In this document: positions 1 to 9,128 of the stretch, piece after piece | Numbering within the stretch: position 1 is the first letter of the stretch | Layout: every line of letters begins with the position of its first letter | NCBI GenBank assembly: GCA_001838165.1 | Contig: KV835892.1 | Coordinates: 92,888-156,887 of the forward strand | Source: Actinomyces sp. HMSC035G02 | Lineage (GTDB): Bacteria > Actinomycetota > Actinomycetes > Actinomycetales > Actinomycetaceae | Length of the DNA stretch: 64,000 nucleotides | Reading direction: 5' to 3' | Position numbers and translations under genes: made by a program | Notes under the pieces: model-generated | Told to the model about the DNA's origin: nothing | Seen by the model: only the letters and a program-made list of their open reading frames with translations | Database searches by the model: none

Positions 1-573
1 CAGCACCCGAACATCCACTCCCGCGGATTCGAGACGCGCGATGGTAGAAACGGCTTGCACGCAGCGAGAAGGGAAATAACCGGCCAGGTCTGGAGTGATC
101 AGCCCGAGCCGCGCATAGCGCTCAAGGGTGTCCATGTCGACGCCCGTCAGGTCCGACAGATCCGCCGCCGGAATGGCACGGCGGCCCCCCAGCGAAACCG
201 TCTGCCCCTCTGACGACACGACCTGCGCGACACGACGGCGCACGGGATCATGACCGGCATCGAGCGCATCAAGCTGCCCGCGAATCACACTCAGCGGAGT
301 GAAAGAATCGCGCTGCTCGGTGAGGACGTAACGCAGTCGCTCGACGTCGGCGGCCGAATACTTGCGGTACCCGGATCCGGTTCGAGCGGGTGAGACGAGG
401 CCTTCACTCTCCAGGTAGCGAACCTTCGACAGCGAGATCGCGGGGAACTCGGCCTTCAGCGCATCGACGACGCGGCCGATCGACAGCCCCGGCGAATGGT
501 CCACATCATGCGGCCACGAGGTCACTTCCTGAGCGGAAGTAACCTCGTGACGACGTGCAAGAGCTGCGCACAC
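1..573 (-). CDS. MerR-family transcriptional regulator, FtsR-like (3' part cut by window edge)
   Basis: The frame is open from the window edge back to a GTG at 573, two bases after the stop of the FHA gene. Near its N terminus it has a MerR winged-helix signature (SLSKVRYLESEGLV, then SGYRKYSAADVERLRYVL), followed by the QRDSFTPLSVIRGQLD segment seen in the regulator that follows garA in actinobacteria (Rv1828/FtsR group). A second segment around TGVDMDTLERYARLGLI looks like another helix-turn-helix. GTG 573 is preceded by AGCAGG; GTGs at 525 and 504 are alternatives, so the N-terminal 15-30 residues are uncertain. It lies downstream of the FHA gene, probably in the same transcript. The C terminus lies outside the window. 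Confidence 0.8.
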   Translation of the reverse strand, partial: MCAALARRHEVTSAQEVTSWPHDVDHSPGLSIGRVVDALKAEFPAISLSKVRYLESEGLVSPARTGSGYRKYSAADVERLRYVLTEQRDSFTPLSVIRGQLDALDAGHDPVRRRVAQVVSSEGQTVSLGGRRAIPAADLSDLTGVDMDTLERYARLGLITPDLAGYFPSRCVQAVSTIARLESAGVDVRVL

Positions 574-574
574 G

Positions 575-1009
575 TCAGGCCTGCTTGGTCGACGGCTGGT
601 AGGTCAAACGATACTTGCCGATCTGCACCTCGTCACCGGCGTGCAATTCGATTGAATCGACACGCTCACGGTTCACGTACGTACCGTTGAGCGAACCGGA
701 ATCGCGCACGATGTGGCCGCCGTTCGAAGCAATGAACTGGCAGTGCTTGCGCGAGACCGTCACGTCATCCAGGAAGATATCGGCCTTGGGCGAACGACCG
801 GCGTTCGTCACCTCGGGGTCAAGGAGGAAGCGCGCGCCCGTGTTGGGGCCGCGCTGGACGATGAGTAGTGCGGAGCCGGCGGGCAGCGCCTCGACGGCCT
901 CGCGATCGCGAGCAGACAGGGCAACGGGAGCCTCTTCGACGTCCTCCGTCACAGGCGCGAGGCCGAAGATGGAGGTTGCGGTCGGGTCAAACGGCTGGTT
1001 GTCGGACAT
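575..1009 (-). CDS. garA: FHA-domain protein, GarA/OdhI-like
   Basis: A 144-residue protein with one forkhead-associated domain at about residues 50-140. The phosphothreonine-binding positions are visible: GRS 71-73, SRKH 86-89, LNGTYVN 107-113. The N-terminal TATS (10-13) followed by IFG resembles the ETTS phosphorylation motif of GarA/OdhI, which when unphosphorylated inhibits 2-oxoglutarate dehydrogenase and tunes glutamate metabolism under PknG/PknB control (family knowledge). ATG 1009 was chosen over an upstream TTG because GGAG lies seven bases before it. The neighbours (DUF881-sbp-DUF881 upstream, MerR downstream) match the garA locus of mycobacteria, although gcvH, usually adjacent, is missing. 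The regulatory target in this organism is inferred. Confidence 0.85.
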   Translation of the reverse strand: MSDNQPFDPTATSIFGLAPVTEDVEEAPVALSARDREAVEALPAGSALLIVQRGPNTGARFLLDPEVTNAGRSPKADIFLDDVTVSRKHCQFIASNGGHIVRDSGSLNGTYVNRERVDSIELHAGDEVQIGKYRLTYQPSTKQA

Positions 1010-1112
1010 TGTGCGCTCCAAACGATCATTTCAGGGACTGCATTAAGTGTAAACGTTCACCATCCGACAAGCGCGGGCACGGTGACTCCCCCAGCGATTA
1101 TACGGCGGGACG

Positions 1113-1913
1113 TCACTGGTAGGTTGCGAACTGGGGCGGGCGCGGAGTCGCAATCGACTCAATCGTAATATCGGTCGACGGAGTGATCGCCACATTGGCC
1201 CCCTTTGCGCGCATCTGGGCTGCCGAACCAGCCTGGATGTCCAGCGCGGTGGCGATCGTCTGCGACTCCCCGATCACTTTCCACGTGTAGGGCGAAGCGA
1301 TGGGAATTCCGTCGACCGTCAGCGATCCGGCCTGCCCTGTGAAGGAGGACCTCGTCGAGAGGCGAATACCGTTGAGTTCGATCGCCTCGGCGCCCGCGTT
1401 GCGCAATTCGCCGAGCGTCATGACGAACTGCGTTGACGTCAGGTTTGCGCCGGCATCGACGACCGAGACCGTCACGCCGGGGCCGTGCACCGGGACTGTG
1501 CCCGCGGCGATCTGTGCCTGCGTTTCGGCCTTACGTGCAGCCTGCTCACGAGCCTGTGCTTCATCCGCGGCACTGCGCAGTTCGTCGAGTTCGCTGGACA
1601 GTTCACCGCGACGCGTGCGCAGGTTTTGTTCCTGCGTGCCCAACTCATCAAGAACCGTGACGAGATCTTGTTCGGACAGCCCTTCGAGAGGGTCGGACCG
1701 CTGCGCGCGCACCTGCGCGGCAAGAGCGAATCCCAAAATCATAAAGATCACAAGCATCACAACGTGCAAACCACGGGGCAGCGCGAAGAACGCCTGTCGC
1801 GCCCGCGCCCACAGGCGCGGTCCACTGTGTGGCTCACGGTGAACGCCGTGCCCGCGGGGCGCTGGCTCACGCTCGGGCACGGTGGGGATCGTCTCTGGGC
1901 TCTTTTCGCTCAT
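1113..1913 (-). CDS. DUF881-family membrane-anchored protein (distal copy)
   Basis: 266 residues: a basic, Pro-rich cytoplasmic N terminus, one transmembrane helix at about 48-67, a Glu/Arg/Ala-rich coiled coil at about 75-125, then an extracytoplasmic DUF881 domain (start VPVHGPGVTVSVVDAG, with the conserved NGIRLSTRSSF and PYTWKVIG segments). Function of DUF881 is unknown; it nearly always flanks the small sbp protein in actinobacteria, and this arrangement is kept here. Its ATG lies one base from the sbp stop, so it is translationally coupled to sbp. It is the last gene of the pepN-DUF881-sbp-DUF881 run. Confidence 0.85.
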   Translation of the reverse strand: MSEKSPETIPTVPEREPAPRGHGVHREPHSGPRLWARARQAFFALPRGLHVVMLVIFMILGFALAAQVRAQRSDPLEGLSEQDLVTVLDELGTQEQNLRTRRGELSSELDELRSAADEAQAREQAARKAETQAQIAAGTVPVHGPGVTVSVVDAGANLTSTQFVMTLGELRNAGAEAIELNGIRLSTRSSFTGQAGSLTVDGIPIASPYTWKVIGESQTIATALDIQAGSAAQMRAKGANVAITPSTDITIESIATPRPPQFATYQ

Positions 1914-1914
1914 G

Positions 1915-2247
1915 TCAGGCCTTCAGTAGCAGACGGCGGATCGAAGCAGTGTTGGAAAAAATACGAATACCCAGCACGACGACAACGGCCGTCGTCATGG
2001 CGGATCCAACGCCCAGCTGGGTTCCCAGGAAAACCAGCAGGCATGCAACGACGACGTTCCAGAAGAACGAGGTCACGAACACGCGGTCAGCGAAGCGTCC
2101 TTCCAGCCATGCGCGCCCCGCGCCGAAGAGCGCGTCCAGGCCGGCAACGACGGCGACGGGAAGGAATGGGGCCAGCCACGCGGGCACGGTCGGGTCGAGC
2201 AAGACGCCGAGGACGATGCCGATGATCAATCCGATGACGGCAATCAT
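1915..2247 (-). CDS. sbp: Small basic protein Sbp (DUF1290)
   Basis: A 110-residue integral membrane protein with about three hydrophobic helices (MIAVIGLIIGIVLGVLL; AWLAPFLPVAVVAGLDALFG; the VVVACLLVFLG region) and the family-typical FxxRVFVTSFFWN and RIFSNTASIRR segments. DUF1290 proteins sit between two DUF881 genes across actinobacteria, and in firmicutes next to division genes. Biochemical role is not established. The start overlaps the stop of the upstream DUF881 gene (ATGA). Confidence 0.88.
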   Translation of the reverse strand: MIAVIGLIIGIVLGVLLDPTVPAWLAPFLPVAVVAGLDALFGAGRAWLEGRFADRVFVTSFFWNVVVACLLVFLGTQLGVGSAMTTAVVVVLGIRIFSNTASIRRLLLKA

Positions 2248-3104
2248 TGAGTGTCTCCTTCGTGTTGTGTGTCCAGCGGTTGTGCGTACTGCGATGAGGT
2301 CGGCGCCAGCGCTTCCATCGTCAGCGACGAAGAGACCTTCGAGCTCACGGTCATCCCACTCACCGATTGGGCTGCGGACAGGTAGTCGCCGGTAGAACCG
2401 CGGACGAGCGCGACGGACAGCGCATTCGAGTCCCCGATCGCCGCAACCTCGTATGGAGAGGACACGGGGGTGACGTTGACCAGAATGGCCGAGCCCGCGG
2501 TCCGCACAAAGGTATCTGGCCCAATGCGCTGGCCGTTCACCGAAATAGCCTCCGCGCCGGCAGCCCAGAGGGCGTTGACGACCATGGCGACGTCTTGATC
2601 CCGAACGGCTCCACTCCCCTTCCCCGGGCCGCTTCGATCCGTGAGCGTCACGGTGATGCCGGGCCCGCTGACGGGTCGTGTGGCTGTCGCAAGGTCGCGC
2701 GCGCCATCCACGGTGATTGGCGAGCCAGACTGCGACAGGTCGTCGACGGCACGGCCGAGAGACTGTACCTCGTCGCTCAAGGCTTCGACGTTGCTCGACC
2801 GCGTGGCAGCCTGCTCCTTCAGGTCGGCTTTCACGTCATTGGCCGGGTGCCGCAGCGAGTCGATCGCAATCACCGAACCGAACCCGAGGGCGACAGCCGC
2901 TGCGAAGACGGCGAGGCGGCTGAAGGGTCCCGTGGGCCGTGAGCCGCGATCTGCGTGGTAGTGCTCGTAACCGGCGTCCAGGGGGTTGGCGAGAAGCGAC
3001 GTCAGCAGGGACATCGAAGCCGCAGGGTCCACGGACGAGGCCTGGGGAGCAGCGTCGTTGTGCTCCTCCCCAGCCTCCGTGCGTCGATGTCCCGGCTGCA
3101 TCAC
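2244..3104 (-). CDS. DUF881-family membrane-anchored protein (proximal copy)
   Basis: 286 residues with a hydrophilic N terminus, a single transmembrane helix at about 64-81, a short coiled coil at about 90-125 and a DUF881 domain (SGPGITVTLTDRSG, AEAISVNGQRIGPDT, SSPYEVAAIGDSN). It is a paralogue of the distal copy but carries a longer N-terminal tail. The likely start is the GTG that overlaps the pepN stop, with ATG three bases on as an alternative and GGAG about nine bases upstream. Together with sbp it probably forms a membrane assembly; this is inferred from conserved co-occurrence, not known biochemistry. Confidence 0.83.
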   Translation of the reverse strand: MMQPGHRRTEAGEEHNDAAPQASSVDPAASMSLLTSLLANPLDAGYEHYHADRGSRPTGPFSRLAVFAAAVALGFGSVIAIDSLRHPANDVKADLKEQAATRSSNVEALSDEVQSLGRAVDDLSQSGSPITVDGARDLATATRPVSGPGITVTLTDRSGPGKGSGAVRDQDVAMVVNALWAAGAEAISVNGQRIGPDTFVRTAGSAILVNVTPVSSPYEVAAIGDSNALSVALVRGSTGDYLSAAQSVSGMTVSSKVSSSLTMEALAPTSSQYAQPLDTQHEGDTQ

Positions 3105-5680
3105 TGGCCCGAACTCCAGCGGCGCTGTACGCGCTCGTCGCGTTCGAAAGCGTCGAGGTGCTCGACCACGATGCGGCGTAGCTGCGCGGGCGCATCCGCG
3201 TGCTCGTCGAGCCAGCGGCGCAGCGCTCCGACGGAGCGCTCGACGCTGCCATCGCGGTCAACGTCAACACCAAGAGCGAGGACGCCGTTTGCATAGCGCA
3301 GCGCCATGCCGATCGTGTGGGTCTCCCAGTAGGTGATCATGCGCTCGACGGCGCTGTCGATGCCGGTTTCCCCCTCCCACGACGAGGCCTGCAGGCCTGC
3401 CAGGGTCGCGGTCAGGTAGTCGTTCGACAGGGTATCGGAGAACACCGAGTCCCAGGCCCGCGCGCGGGCCTCCTCCGAGGGGATCGACGCGAGGGCCTCG
3501 ACGCTCATACGGGCGGCTTCGCCCGAGCCGTCGGCGCTGCGCCAGGCCTCGATAGCCGTCTCGTCGGCAAGGCCGCGGGCAGCCAGGGCACGCCGCGCAC
3601 GCCAGGCGATATCGGGGTTGTCGCTGTTTGCGAAGTCCCGGACCATCGCCTCATACTCGTCGCCACCGCGGGCGGCGAATTCGGCGATGAATGCGCGCGT
3701 GTACGAGCGCCACGCGTCGGAGTCCGCGGTCTCTCGAGACAGACGGATCGTCGTCGCAAGCACCTGATCATGGACGTCTGCGCGAGCCTGCCCCGGCAGG
3801 AAGGAGGAGATCGCCTCGGCGACGAAAAGCAGGAGACGATCACGGATCGCCGGCTCAGTTTCGGACGGAACGGCATTCAGAACCGCGACGACAAAGCGGC
3901 GCGGATCCAGCAGACCGTCGCGCACGGCGTTCCACAGCGACGCCCAGATGACGGCTCGCGTGATAGCCGCATCGATGGTGCCCACGTAGGCCAGCGCGAC
4001 ATCGGTCGATCGCTCGTCGAGGCGCGAGATCGCGTAGGTGAGGTCATCGTCGTTAACGACGACCAGGTCGGCGGATGCGGCGCCGCCGGGCACCGCCACA
4101 ACACCCTCGGGATCAATGGGGGCGCTGTCTCCGTCGATACGGACGTCGAACACGTGCGTCCGTTCGAGCGCCCCGGCAGCGACGCGCCACGTCGAAACGG
4201 TCACGCGGTGGGGACGCAGCACACCGTTGCAGGCCTCGCCGCCCTGGTGGAGCGTGAAGTCCGTGATCGCGCCGACGCTATCGGTGACCCACGAAGCGGA
4301 CAGCGTCGACGGACCGGAGGTCTCCAGCCACGCGCTCTTCCAGGAAGAAAGCTCCTGTTGTGAGGCGCCTTCAAGCGCAACAAGCAGGTCCTGCAGGTTG
4401 GTCGCACCGAACTGGTGCTCGGCAAAGTAGCGACGGGCCCCCTCGTAGAAGGCGTCCTCCCCGACCCAGGCGACCAGCTGCTTGAGAACGGATGCCCCCT
4501 TCGCGTAGGTGATGCCGTCGAAGTTTGTCTTGGCGGCGGCGACGTCCGGGATGTCGGCGGCGATCGGGTGCGTGGTCGGCATCTGGTCCTGCGTGTAGGC
4601 CCAGATTTTGCGGTTCATCGCGAAGTTGGCCCATTCGCCCACGTAGCGCGTCGCCGTCGCAATCGCGCTGGCCCCCTGATTCTCAGCGAAGGACTCCTTG
4701 AGCCACAGGTCATCCCACCACGAGGGCGTGGCGAGGTCGCCGAACCACATGTGGCACATTTCGTGCAGCGTCGTGTTCGCGCGGCGCTGGCGCTCAGAGA
4801 AGGTGGGCGTCGAGCGCGAAATGTAGTTCTCGTTGAAGGTAATGCATCCAGGGTTTTCCATGGCGCCGAGGTTGTATTCGGGCACGTACACCTGGTCGTA
4901 GGATCCCCACGGGAAGGTCACTCCGTAGCGCTCGTGGAAGAAGTCGAGTCCTGCGCGAGTCACTTCAAACACGTCGTCGGAGTCGAGGTAGCGCGCGAGC
5001 GTACGGCGGCACAGCAGGCGCAGCTCGAGCTCAGCATGGCCTCCATCCGACGCACCACCGCTCCACGTGCCACCTTCGACGACCGCCCACGGGCCGGCGA
5101 CAATCGCCGTGATGTAGCTCGACAGCGGGCGGGTCGCGGTGAAGTCATGGCGCAGCGCACCCGAGTCATCCACGACCTCGACGGTTGTCTCAACACCGTT
5201 CGATGAGACGACCCAGCCTGCGGGAGCAATGACGTGGAACGTCCACTCGGGCTTCACATCCGGCTGGTCCACGCACGGCCACGCACGGTGAGCGTCGTTG
5301 GGCTCGAACTGGGTGTAGAGGTAGACTTCGCCATCCTCGGGATCCGTGTAGCGGTGCAGGCCCTCGCCGCTGCGCGAGTAGCTCGCCAGGGCGCGAATCT
5401 CGAGGGTGAACGTCTCCCCCACCGGCAGTCCACCGACCCACACGCGGTCTTCATCGTCGTCGAAAGCGTGGGGTTCGCCGTTGAGGAGGACCTCGCTCAC
5501 CTCGCCGGCGATGTCGATGAAGGTGCGCTCCTCGTCCGATGTCAGCGTCAGCGTCGACGTGACGGGATAGGTCGGGTTCGTGGTGTCCTTGGCGTCTCGA
5601 AGATCGACAACGACGTCGATGGCGGAGACGTGAAGATGGGCAGCGCGATGGGTTGCTTCGTTGCGTGTCAAAATCTGCAT
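3101..5680 (-). CDS. pepN: Aminopeptidase N (M1 family metallopeptidase)
   Basis: 859 residues, the usual length for actinobacterial PepN. The M1 exopeptidase motif GAMEN is at 272-276 and the zinc site HEMCH at 306-310, with the third ligand E329 in LWLKESFAE. The transition-state tyrosine lies in the ITYAKG segment. A C-terminal ERAP1-like helical domain fills the second half. It removes N-terminal residues from peptides in the cytoplasm; no signal peptide is visible. A TAGGAT hexamer lies seven bases before the ATG, so the mRNA may be leaderless. The gene is divergent from murE and overlaps the next gene by four bases. Confidence 0.97.
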   Translation of the reverse strand: MQILTRNEATHRAAHLHVSAIDVVVDLRDAKDTTNPTYPVTSTLTLTSDEERTFIDIAGEVSEVLLNGEPHAFDDDEDRVWVGGLPVGETFTLEIRALASYSRSGEGLHRYTDPEDGEVYLYTQFEPNDAHRAWPCVDQPDVKPEWTFHVIAPAGWVVSSNGVETTVEVVDDSGALRHDFTATRPLSSYITAIVAGPWAVVEGGTWSGGASDGGHAELELRLLCRRTLARYLDSDDVFEVTRAGLDFFHERYGVTFPWGSYDQVYVPEYNLGAMENPGCITFNENYISRSTPTFSERQRRANTTLHEMCHMWFGDLATPSWWDDLWLKESFAENQGASAIATATRYVGEWANFAMNRKIWAYTQDQMPTTHPIAADIPDVAAAKTNFDGITYAKGASVLKQLVAWVGEDAFYEGARRYFAEHQFGATNLQDLLVALEGASQQELSSWKSAWLETSGPSTLSASWVTDSVGAITDFTLHQGGEACNGVLRPHRVTVSTWRVAAGALERTHVFDVRIDGDSAPIDPEGVVAVPGGAASADLVVVNDDDLTYAISRLDERSTDVALAYVGTIDAAITRAVIWASLWNAVRDGLLDPRRFVVAVLNAVPSETEPAIRDRLLLFVAEAISSFLPGQARADVHDQVLATTIRLSRETADSDAWRSYTRAFIAEFAARGGDEYEAMVRDFANSDNPDIAWRARRALAARGLADETAIEAWRSADGSGEAARMSVEALASIPSEEARARAWDSVFSDTLSNDYLTATLAGLQASSWEGETGIDSAVERMITYWETHTIGMALRYANGVLALGVDVDRDGSVERSVGALRRWLDEHADAPAQLRRIVVEHLDAFERDERVQRRWSSGQ

Positions 5681-5740
5681 GACCCCTATCCTACTGTGTC
5701 ACCACCGGGATGTGTGGCGCGCGCCGCCGTCGCGACGAAC

Positions 5741-5752
5741 TACAGTAGACCC
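5741..5752 (+). promoter_or_regulatory. Leaderless promoter of murE
   Basis: TACAGT followed by exactly six bases and the murE ATG. The -10 spacing places the transcription start at or next to the start codon, and there is no Shine-Dalgarno sequence. This supports ATG 5753 against the longer open frame that begins at 5234 inside pepN antisense. Confidence 0.65.
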
Positions 5753-7333
5753 ATGACTTCAGTGACTGATATTCGTCCCACGATCGCGCCGGTCTCGTTG
5801 ACGACCGCCCTCGAAGGCCTGGACATCCAGGGGTTCTACGGAGCCGACGGCTCGCTCGCACAGATCGCCGAGTCCCCCCTCAGCCTGCGCGGCGTCACCG
5901 TGTCGTCCGACGACTGCGAGGCCGAGTGGTTGTTCGTCGCAATCCCGGGCCTTAAGCAGCACGGCATTCGTTTCGCGCACGCGGCGATCGAGGCCGGGGC
6001 GAGTGTCGTTCTCACCGACGAGGAGGGTCGCACGCAGGCTTTTGAACGCGGTCTGGGTGTGCCCGTCGTCCAGGTGGCCGACCCGCGCGCCATCGTTCCG
6101 CAGCTGTGCGCGAACGTCTACGCATCCCCCGCCACCCGCCTCACAACGATGGCCGTGACTGGCACGAACGGGAAGACGACGACCTCGTACCTGATGCGCG
6201 CCGCGATCGCGTCGCGATTCCCGAACGCGTCGCTGTGCGGCACCGTGGAAACGCACGTCGGCCCCATTTCGTTCGAGGCCGTGCGCACGACCGCCGAAGC
6301 CCCCGTCATCGCCCGCTTCCTGGCGGCCACCGAACAGTACGAGTGCGGCGCCGGCGTTATCGAGCTGTCGGCGCACGCGCTTTCCTTGCACCGCGTCGAC
6401 GGCATCGTCTTCGATGTTGCCGCGTTTACGAACCTGCAACACGACCACCTCGACTATTACGGCGACATGGAGAACTACTTCCAGGCGAAGGCCCTGTTGT
6501 TCACGCCCGAGCATTCCCGCCACGGCGTCGTGTGCGTGGATGACGAATGGGGTCGCCGACTGGCCCAGCAGGCTTCTGTGCCGGTCACGACGGTGTCCGC
6601 GCTGACCGAGGAGGCCGCCGACTGGCAAGTCCGCGACGTGACCCCCGACAAGACAATCGGGCGTACCGTGTTCACCCTGATTGATCCCAGCGGCACCGGC
6701 CATCGTGTTGCCATGCCGATCCTGGGTGAGGTCAATATCCAGAACACAGCGGTTGCGATCGTCAGCGCGGTGAGCCTCGGCATCGACCTCGCGGATGTGA
6801 TTTCGGCGATCGAGGATGCTCCCCAGATCCCGGGACGCATGGAGAAGGTCAACCCGACGCCCGGCGGTCAGCCACTCGTCATCGTCGACTACGCGCATAC
6901 GCCCGAAGCTCTTGAATGGACCCTGCGATCGACCCGCGAGCTGACCCCCGGCCGTGTTGTCGTCGTCTTTGGAACGGACGGCGACCGCGATGCGACCAAG
7001 CGCGAACACCTCGCCGAGATTGCTGCGCGCGAAGCCGACGTGCTGTGGGTGACGGACGAGAACCCGCGCACCGAGGATCCGCAAGAAATCCGCGACTACC
7101 TGCTGCGGGGCATCGCCTCCGTGCGCCCGGGCATGGAAGACGTCACCGAGGTGACGACCTGCCGCCGCGACGCGGTACGACGCGCGATCCTCGCAGCTGA
7201 GCCCGGCGACACCGTCATCATCACGGGTAAGGGCGCCGAGTGGTACCAGGAAATCCAGGGGATCCACCACCGATACAACGACGTGCCCGTCGCCGCCGAA
7301 GTCCTCGCCGGCGACGTGCGCTCGCACGAATAA
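5753..7333 (+). CDS. murE: UDP-N-acetylmuramoyl-tripeptide synthetase MurE
   Basis: 526 residues in the three-domain Mur ligase fold. The ATP loop is TGTNGKTTT; other Mur landmarks are ELSAHALSLHRVDG, FTNLQHDHLDYYGDMENYF, the IPGRME turn, DYAHTPEALEW and a C-terminal GKGAEWYQ. It adds the third residue to UDP-MurNAc-L-Ala-D-Glu. The specificity motif reads ENPR instead of the DNPR that binds meso-diaminopimelate, and the preceding loop is GTDGDRD rather than GCGGDRD. Actinomyces walls carry L-Lys or L-Orn at this position, so a diamine other than DAP is plausible (inference). It is monocistronic, with its own terminator. Confidence 0.93.
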   Translation: MTSVTDIRPTIAPVSLTTALEGLDIQGFYGADGSLAQIAESPLSLRGVTVSSDDCEAEWLFVAIPGLKQHGIRFAHAAIEAGASVVLTDEEGRTQAFERGLGVPVVQVADPRAIVPQLCANVYASPATRLTTMAVTGTNGKTTTSYLMRAAIASRFPNASLCGTVETHVGPISFEAVRTTAEAPVIARFLAATEQYECGAGVIELSAHALSLHRVDGIVFDVAAFTNLQHDHLDYYGDMENYFQAKALLFTPEHSRHGVVCVDDEWGRRLAQQASVPVTTVSALTEEAADWQVRDVTPDKTIGRTVFTLIDPSGTGHRVAMPILGEVNIQNTAVAIVSAVSLGIDLADVISAIEDAPQIPGRMEKVNPTPGGQPLVIVDYAHTPEALEWTLRSTRELTPGRVVVVFGTDGDRDATKREHLAEIAAREADVLWVTDENPRTEDPQEIRDYLLRGIASVRPGMEDVTEVTTCRRDAVRRAILAAEPGDTVIITGKGAEWYQEIQGIHHRYNDVPVAAEVLAGDVRSHE

Positions 7334-7353
7334 ATACCGCGAAGCTGTGAACT

Positions 7354-7394
7354 GGCGCGCCGCAGGGGCTCCCATCGGGCCTTTGCGGCGCGCC
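7354..7394 (+). terminator. Hairpin terminator after murE
   Basis: An 11-bp perfect stem (GGCGCGCCGCA with its complement TGCGGCGCGCC) separates murE from der. It is not followed by a long T run; the downstream arm sits seven bases before the der -10 box. Confidence 0.6.
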
Positions 7395-7400
7395 ACGCCG

Positions 7401-7412
7401 TAGACTGGGCGG
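7401..7412 (+). promoter_or_regulatory. Leaderless promoter of der
   Basis: TAGACT, six bases, then the GTG start of der; no ribosome binding site. It has the same geometry as the murE promoter and fixes the start at 7413. Confidence 0.65.
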
Positions 7413-8966
7413 GTGAATGACTTTGACAACCAGCCCGACGCGACCGCCGAATTCGACGCGGACGCGGCCGAGAACTACATCGCCGACGCGGAGGTGGCCT
7501 CGCCTGACGCGATAGACCTGAGCGAGACAGAGACCGAGGCTCGCGCCCGTCTGATGCGCGCCAACCTGGACCAATTCGACCTGGACGAGGAGGACCTGGC
7601 GCTCCTGGCCGGTGAGTCTGCGCACGCGGACTCTGACGACGTCGCAGCCGGCCTGCCCGTTCTCGCAGTCGTCGGCCGCCCCAACGTCGGTAAGTCCACG
7701 CTGGTCAACCGCATTCTTGGTCGCCGCGAGGCCGTCGTTCAGGACACGCCGGGCGTGACCCGCGACCGTGTCTCGTACCCCGCCGAATGGGCGGGTCGCG
7801 ACTTCACGCTCGTCGACACGGGCGGCTGGGAGATCGACGTCAAGGGGCTGGATCGCTCCGTCGCCGAGCAGGCTGAGATCGCCGTCGACCTCGCTGACGC
7901 GGTCGTCCTCGTCCTGGACGCAACCGTCGGCGTCACGGCCTCGGACGAGCGCATCGTGGAGATGCTGCGCGCCAAGAACAAGCCGATCATCCTGGCCGCT
8001 AACAAGGTGGACTCTCCCCTGCAGGAGGCCGACGCCGCCTACCTGTGGAGCCTTGGCCTGGGCGAGCCCTACCCCATTTCCGCCCTGCATGGACGTGGCA
8101 CCGGTGATCTCCTTGACGTCGTCATGAAGGTGCTGCCGACCGAGTCGGCCGTTGCCTCGGCCCTGCCATCGGGTGGCCCGCGTCGCGTCGCCCTCGTCGG
8201 TCGCCCCAACGTCGGTAAGTCCTCCCTGCTCAATGCGCTGGCCGGAGGCGAGCGCGTCGTCGTCAACGAGCTCGCCGGCACCACGCGTGACCCCGTCGAT
8301 GAGCTCATCGAGCTCGACGGTCGCTCGTGGTGGTTCGTCGACACCGCGGGTATCCGCCGCAAGATGCACCGGACGACAGGCGCCGACTACTACGCCTCCA
8401 TCCGTACCCAGGCCGCGATCGAGAAAGCCGAGGTCGCCCTCGTCCTCATCGACGGTTCGACGCCGCCGACCGAGCAGGACGTGCGAGTCGTCCAGCAGGT
8501 CATCGACGCGGGCCGCGCGCTCGTCGTCGTCACCAACAAGTGGGACCTCGTCGACGAGGACCGCCAAAAGGAGATCAAGAACGAGCTCGAGCGCGAGCTG
8601 GTTCAGATCCAGTGGGCACCTCGCATCAACCTGGCCGCAAAGACCGGCTGGCACACCAACCGCATCGTGCGCGCCCTCGACACCGCCCTCGAAGGCTGGG
8701 AGACGCGTATCCCCACCGGACAGCTGAACGCGTTCCTCGGCCAGCTCGTGGCCGCACACCCCCACCCGCTGCGTGGGGGCAAGCAGCCGCGCATCCTCTT
8801 TGGCACCCAGGCCTCGAGCAAGCCCCCGCGCTTCGTGCTGTTCACGACTGGCTTCCTTGATCCCGGATACCGCCGCTTCATCGAACGCCGCCTGCGCGAG
8901 ACCTTCGGCTTCGCAGGCACGCCGATTCAGATTTCGGTGCGCGTGCGCGAGAAACGACGCCGGTAA
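7413..8966 (+). CDS. der: Ribosome biogenesis GTPase Der (EngA)
   Basis: 517 residues with the diagnostic tandem GTPase domains. First P-loop GRPNVGKST at 88-96, with DTGG and NKVD; second P-loop GRPNVGKSS at about 263-271, with DTAG and NKWD; then a C-terminal KH-like domain. An acidic extension of about 80 residues precedes the first G domain, as in other actinobacterial Der proteins. It acts in 50S subunit maturation. In most actinobacteria der follows cmk directly; here cmk lies 14 kb away on the other strand beyond the mobile element. Confidence 0.97.
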   Translation: MNDFDNQPDATAEFDADAAENYIADAEVASPDAIDLSETETEARARLMRANLDQFDLDEEDLALLAGESAHADSDDVAAGLPVLAVVGRPNVGKSTLVNRILGRREAVVQDTPGVTRDRVSYPAEWAGRDFTLVDTGGWEIDVKGLDRSVAEQAEIAVDLADAVVLVLDATVGVTASDERIVEMLRAKNKPIILAANKVDSPLQEADAAYLWSLGLGEPYPISALHGRGTGDLLDVVMKVLPTESAVASALPSGGPRRVALVGRPNVGKSSLLNALAGGERVVVNELAGTTRDPVDELIELDGRSWWFVDTAGIRRKMHRTTGADYYASIRTQAAIEKAEVALVLIDGSTPPTEQDVRVVQQVIDAGRALVVVTNKWDLVDEDRQKEIKNELERELVQIQWAPRINLAAKTGWHTNRIVRALDTALEGWETRIPTGQLNAFLGQLVAAHPHPLRGGKQPRILFGTQASSKPPRFVLFTTGFLDPGYRRFIERRLRETFGFAGTPIQISVRVREKRRR

Positions 8967-8982
8967 GGACACGCCGACCCGC

Positions 8983-9012
8983 GTGGCCCGCTTCCACCTG
9001 GAGGCGGGCCAC
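8983..9012 (+). terminator. Hairpin terminator after der
   Basis: A 9-bp perfect stem, GTGGCCCGC with GCGGGCCAC, loop of 12 bases, 17 bases after the der stop. No clear T tract. Confidence 0.55.
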
Positions 9013-9093
9013 ACCCGTACCTGCACTCCCCCGGCGTGTTTCCACAGGGTCTTGTCGCCCGGTGCCGTTATCCACAGGCCGTGATGTTGTCGC

Positions 9094-9122
9094 TTGACCG
9101 GGCGACGCCACGCGCGCAGGAT
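9094..9122 (+). promoter_or_regulatory. Promoter of the 3-methyladenine glycosylase gene (leaderless)
   Basis: The clearest promoter of the window: TTGACC, a 17-base spacer, CAGGAT, then six bases to the ATG at 9129. Upstream lie two DnaA-box-like 9-mers, GTTTCCACA (9038-9046) and a perfect TTATCCACA (9068-9076). Confidence 0.7.
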
Positions 9123-9128
9123 CGACGT

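Noticed and set aside
5234..5752. N-terminal extension of MurE
   Set aside because: The open frame extends upstream antisense to pepN, but a leaderless promoter lies six bases before ATG 5753 and homology starts there.
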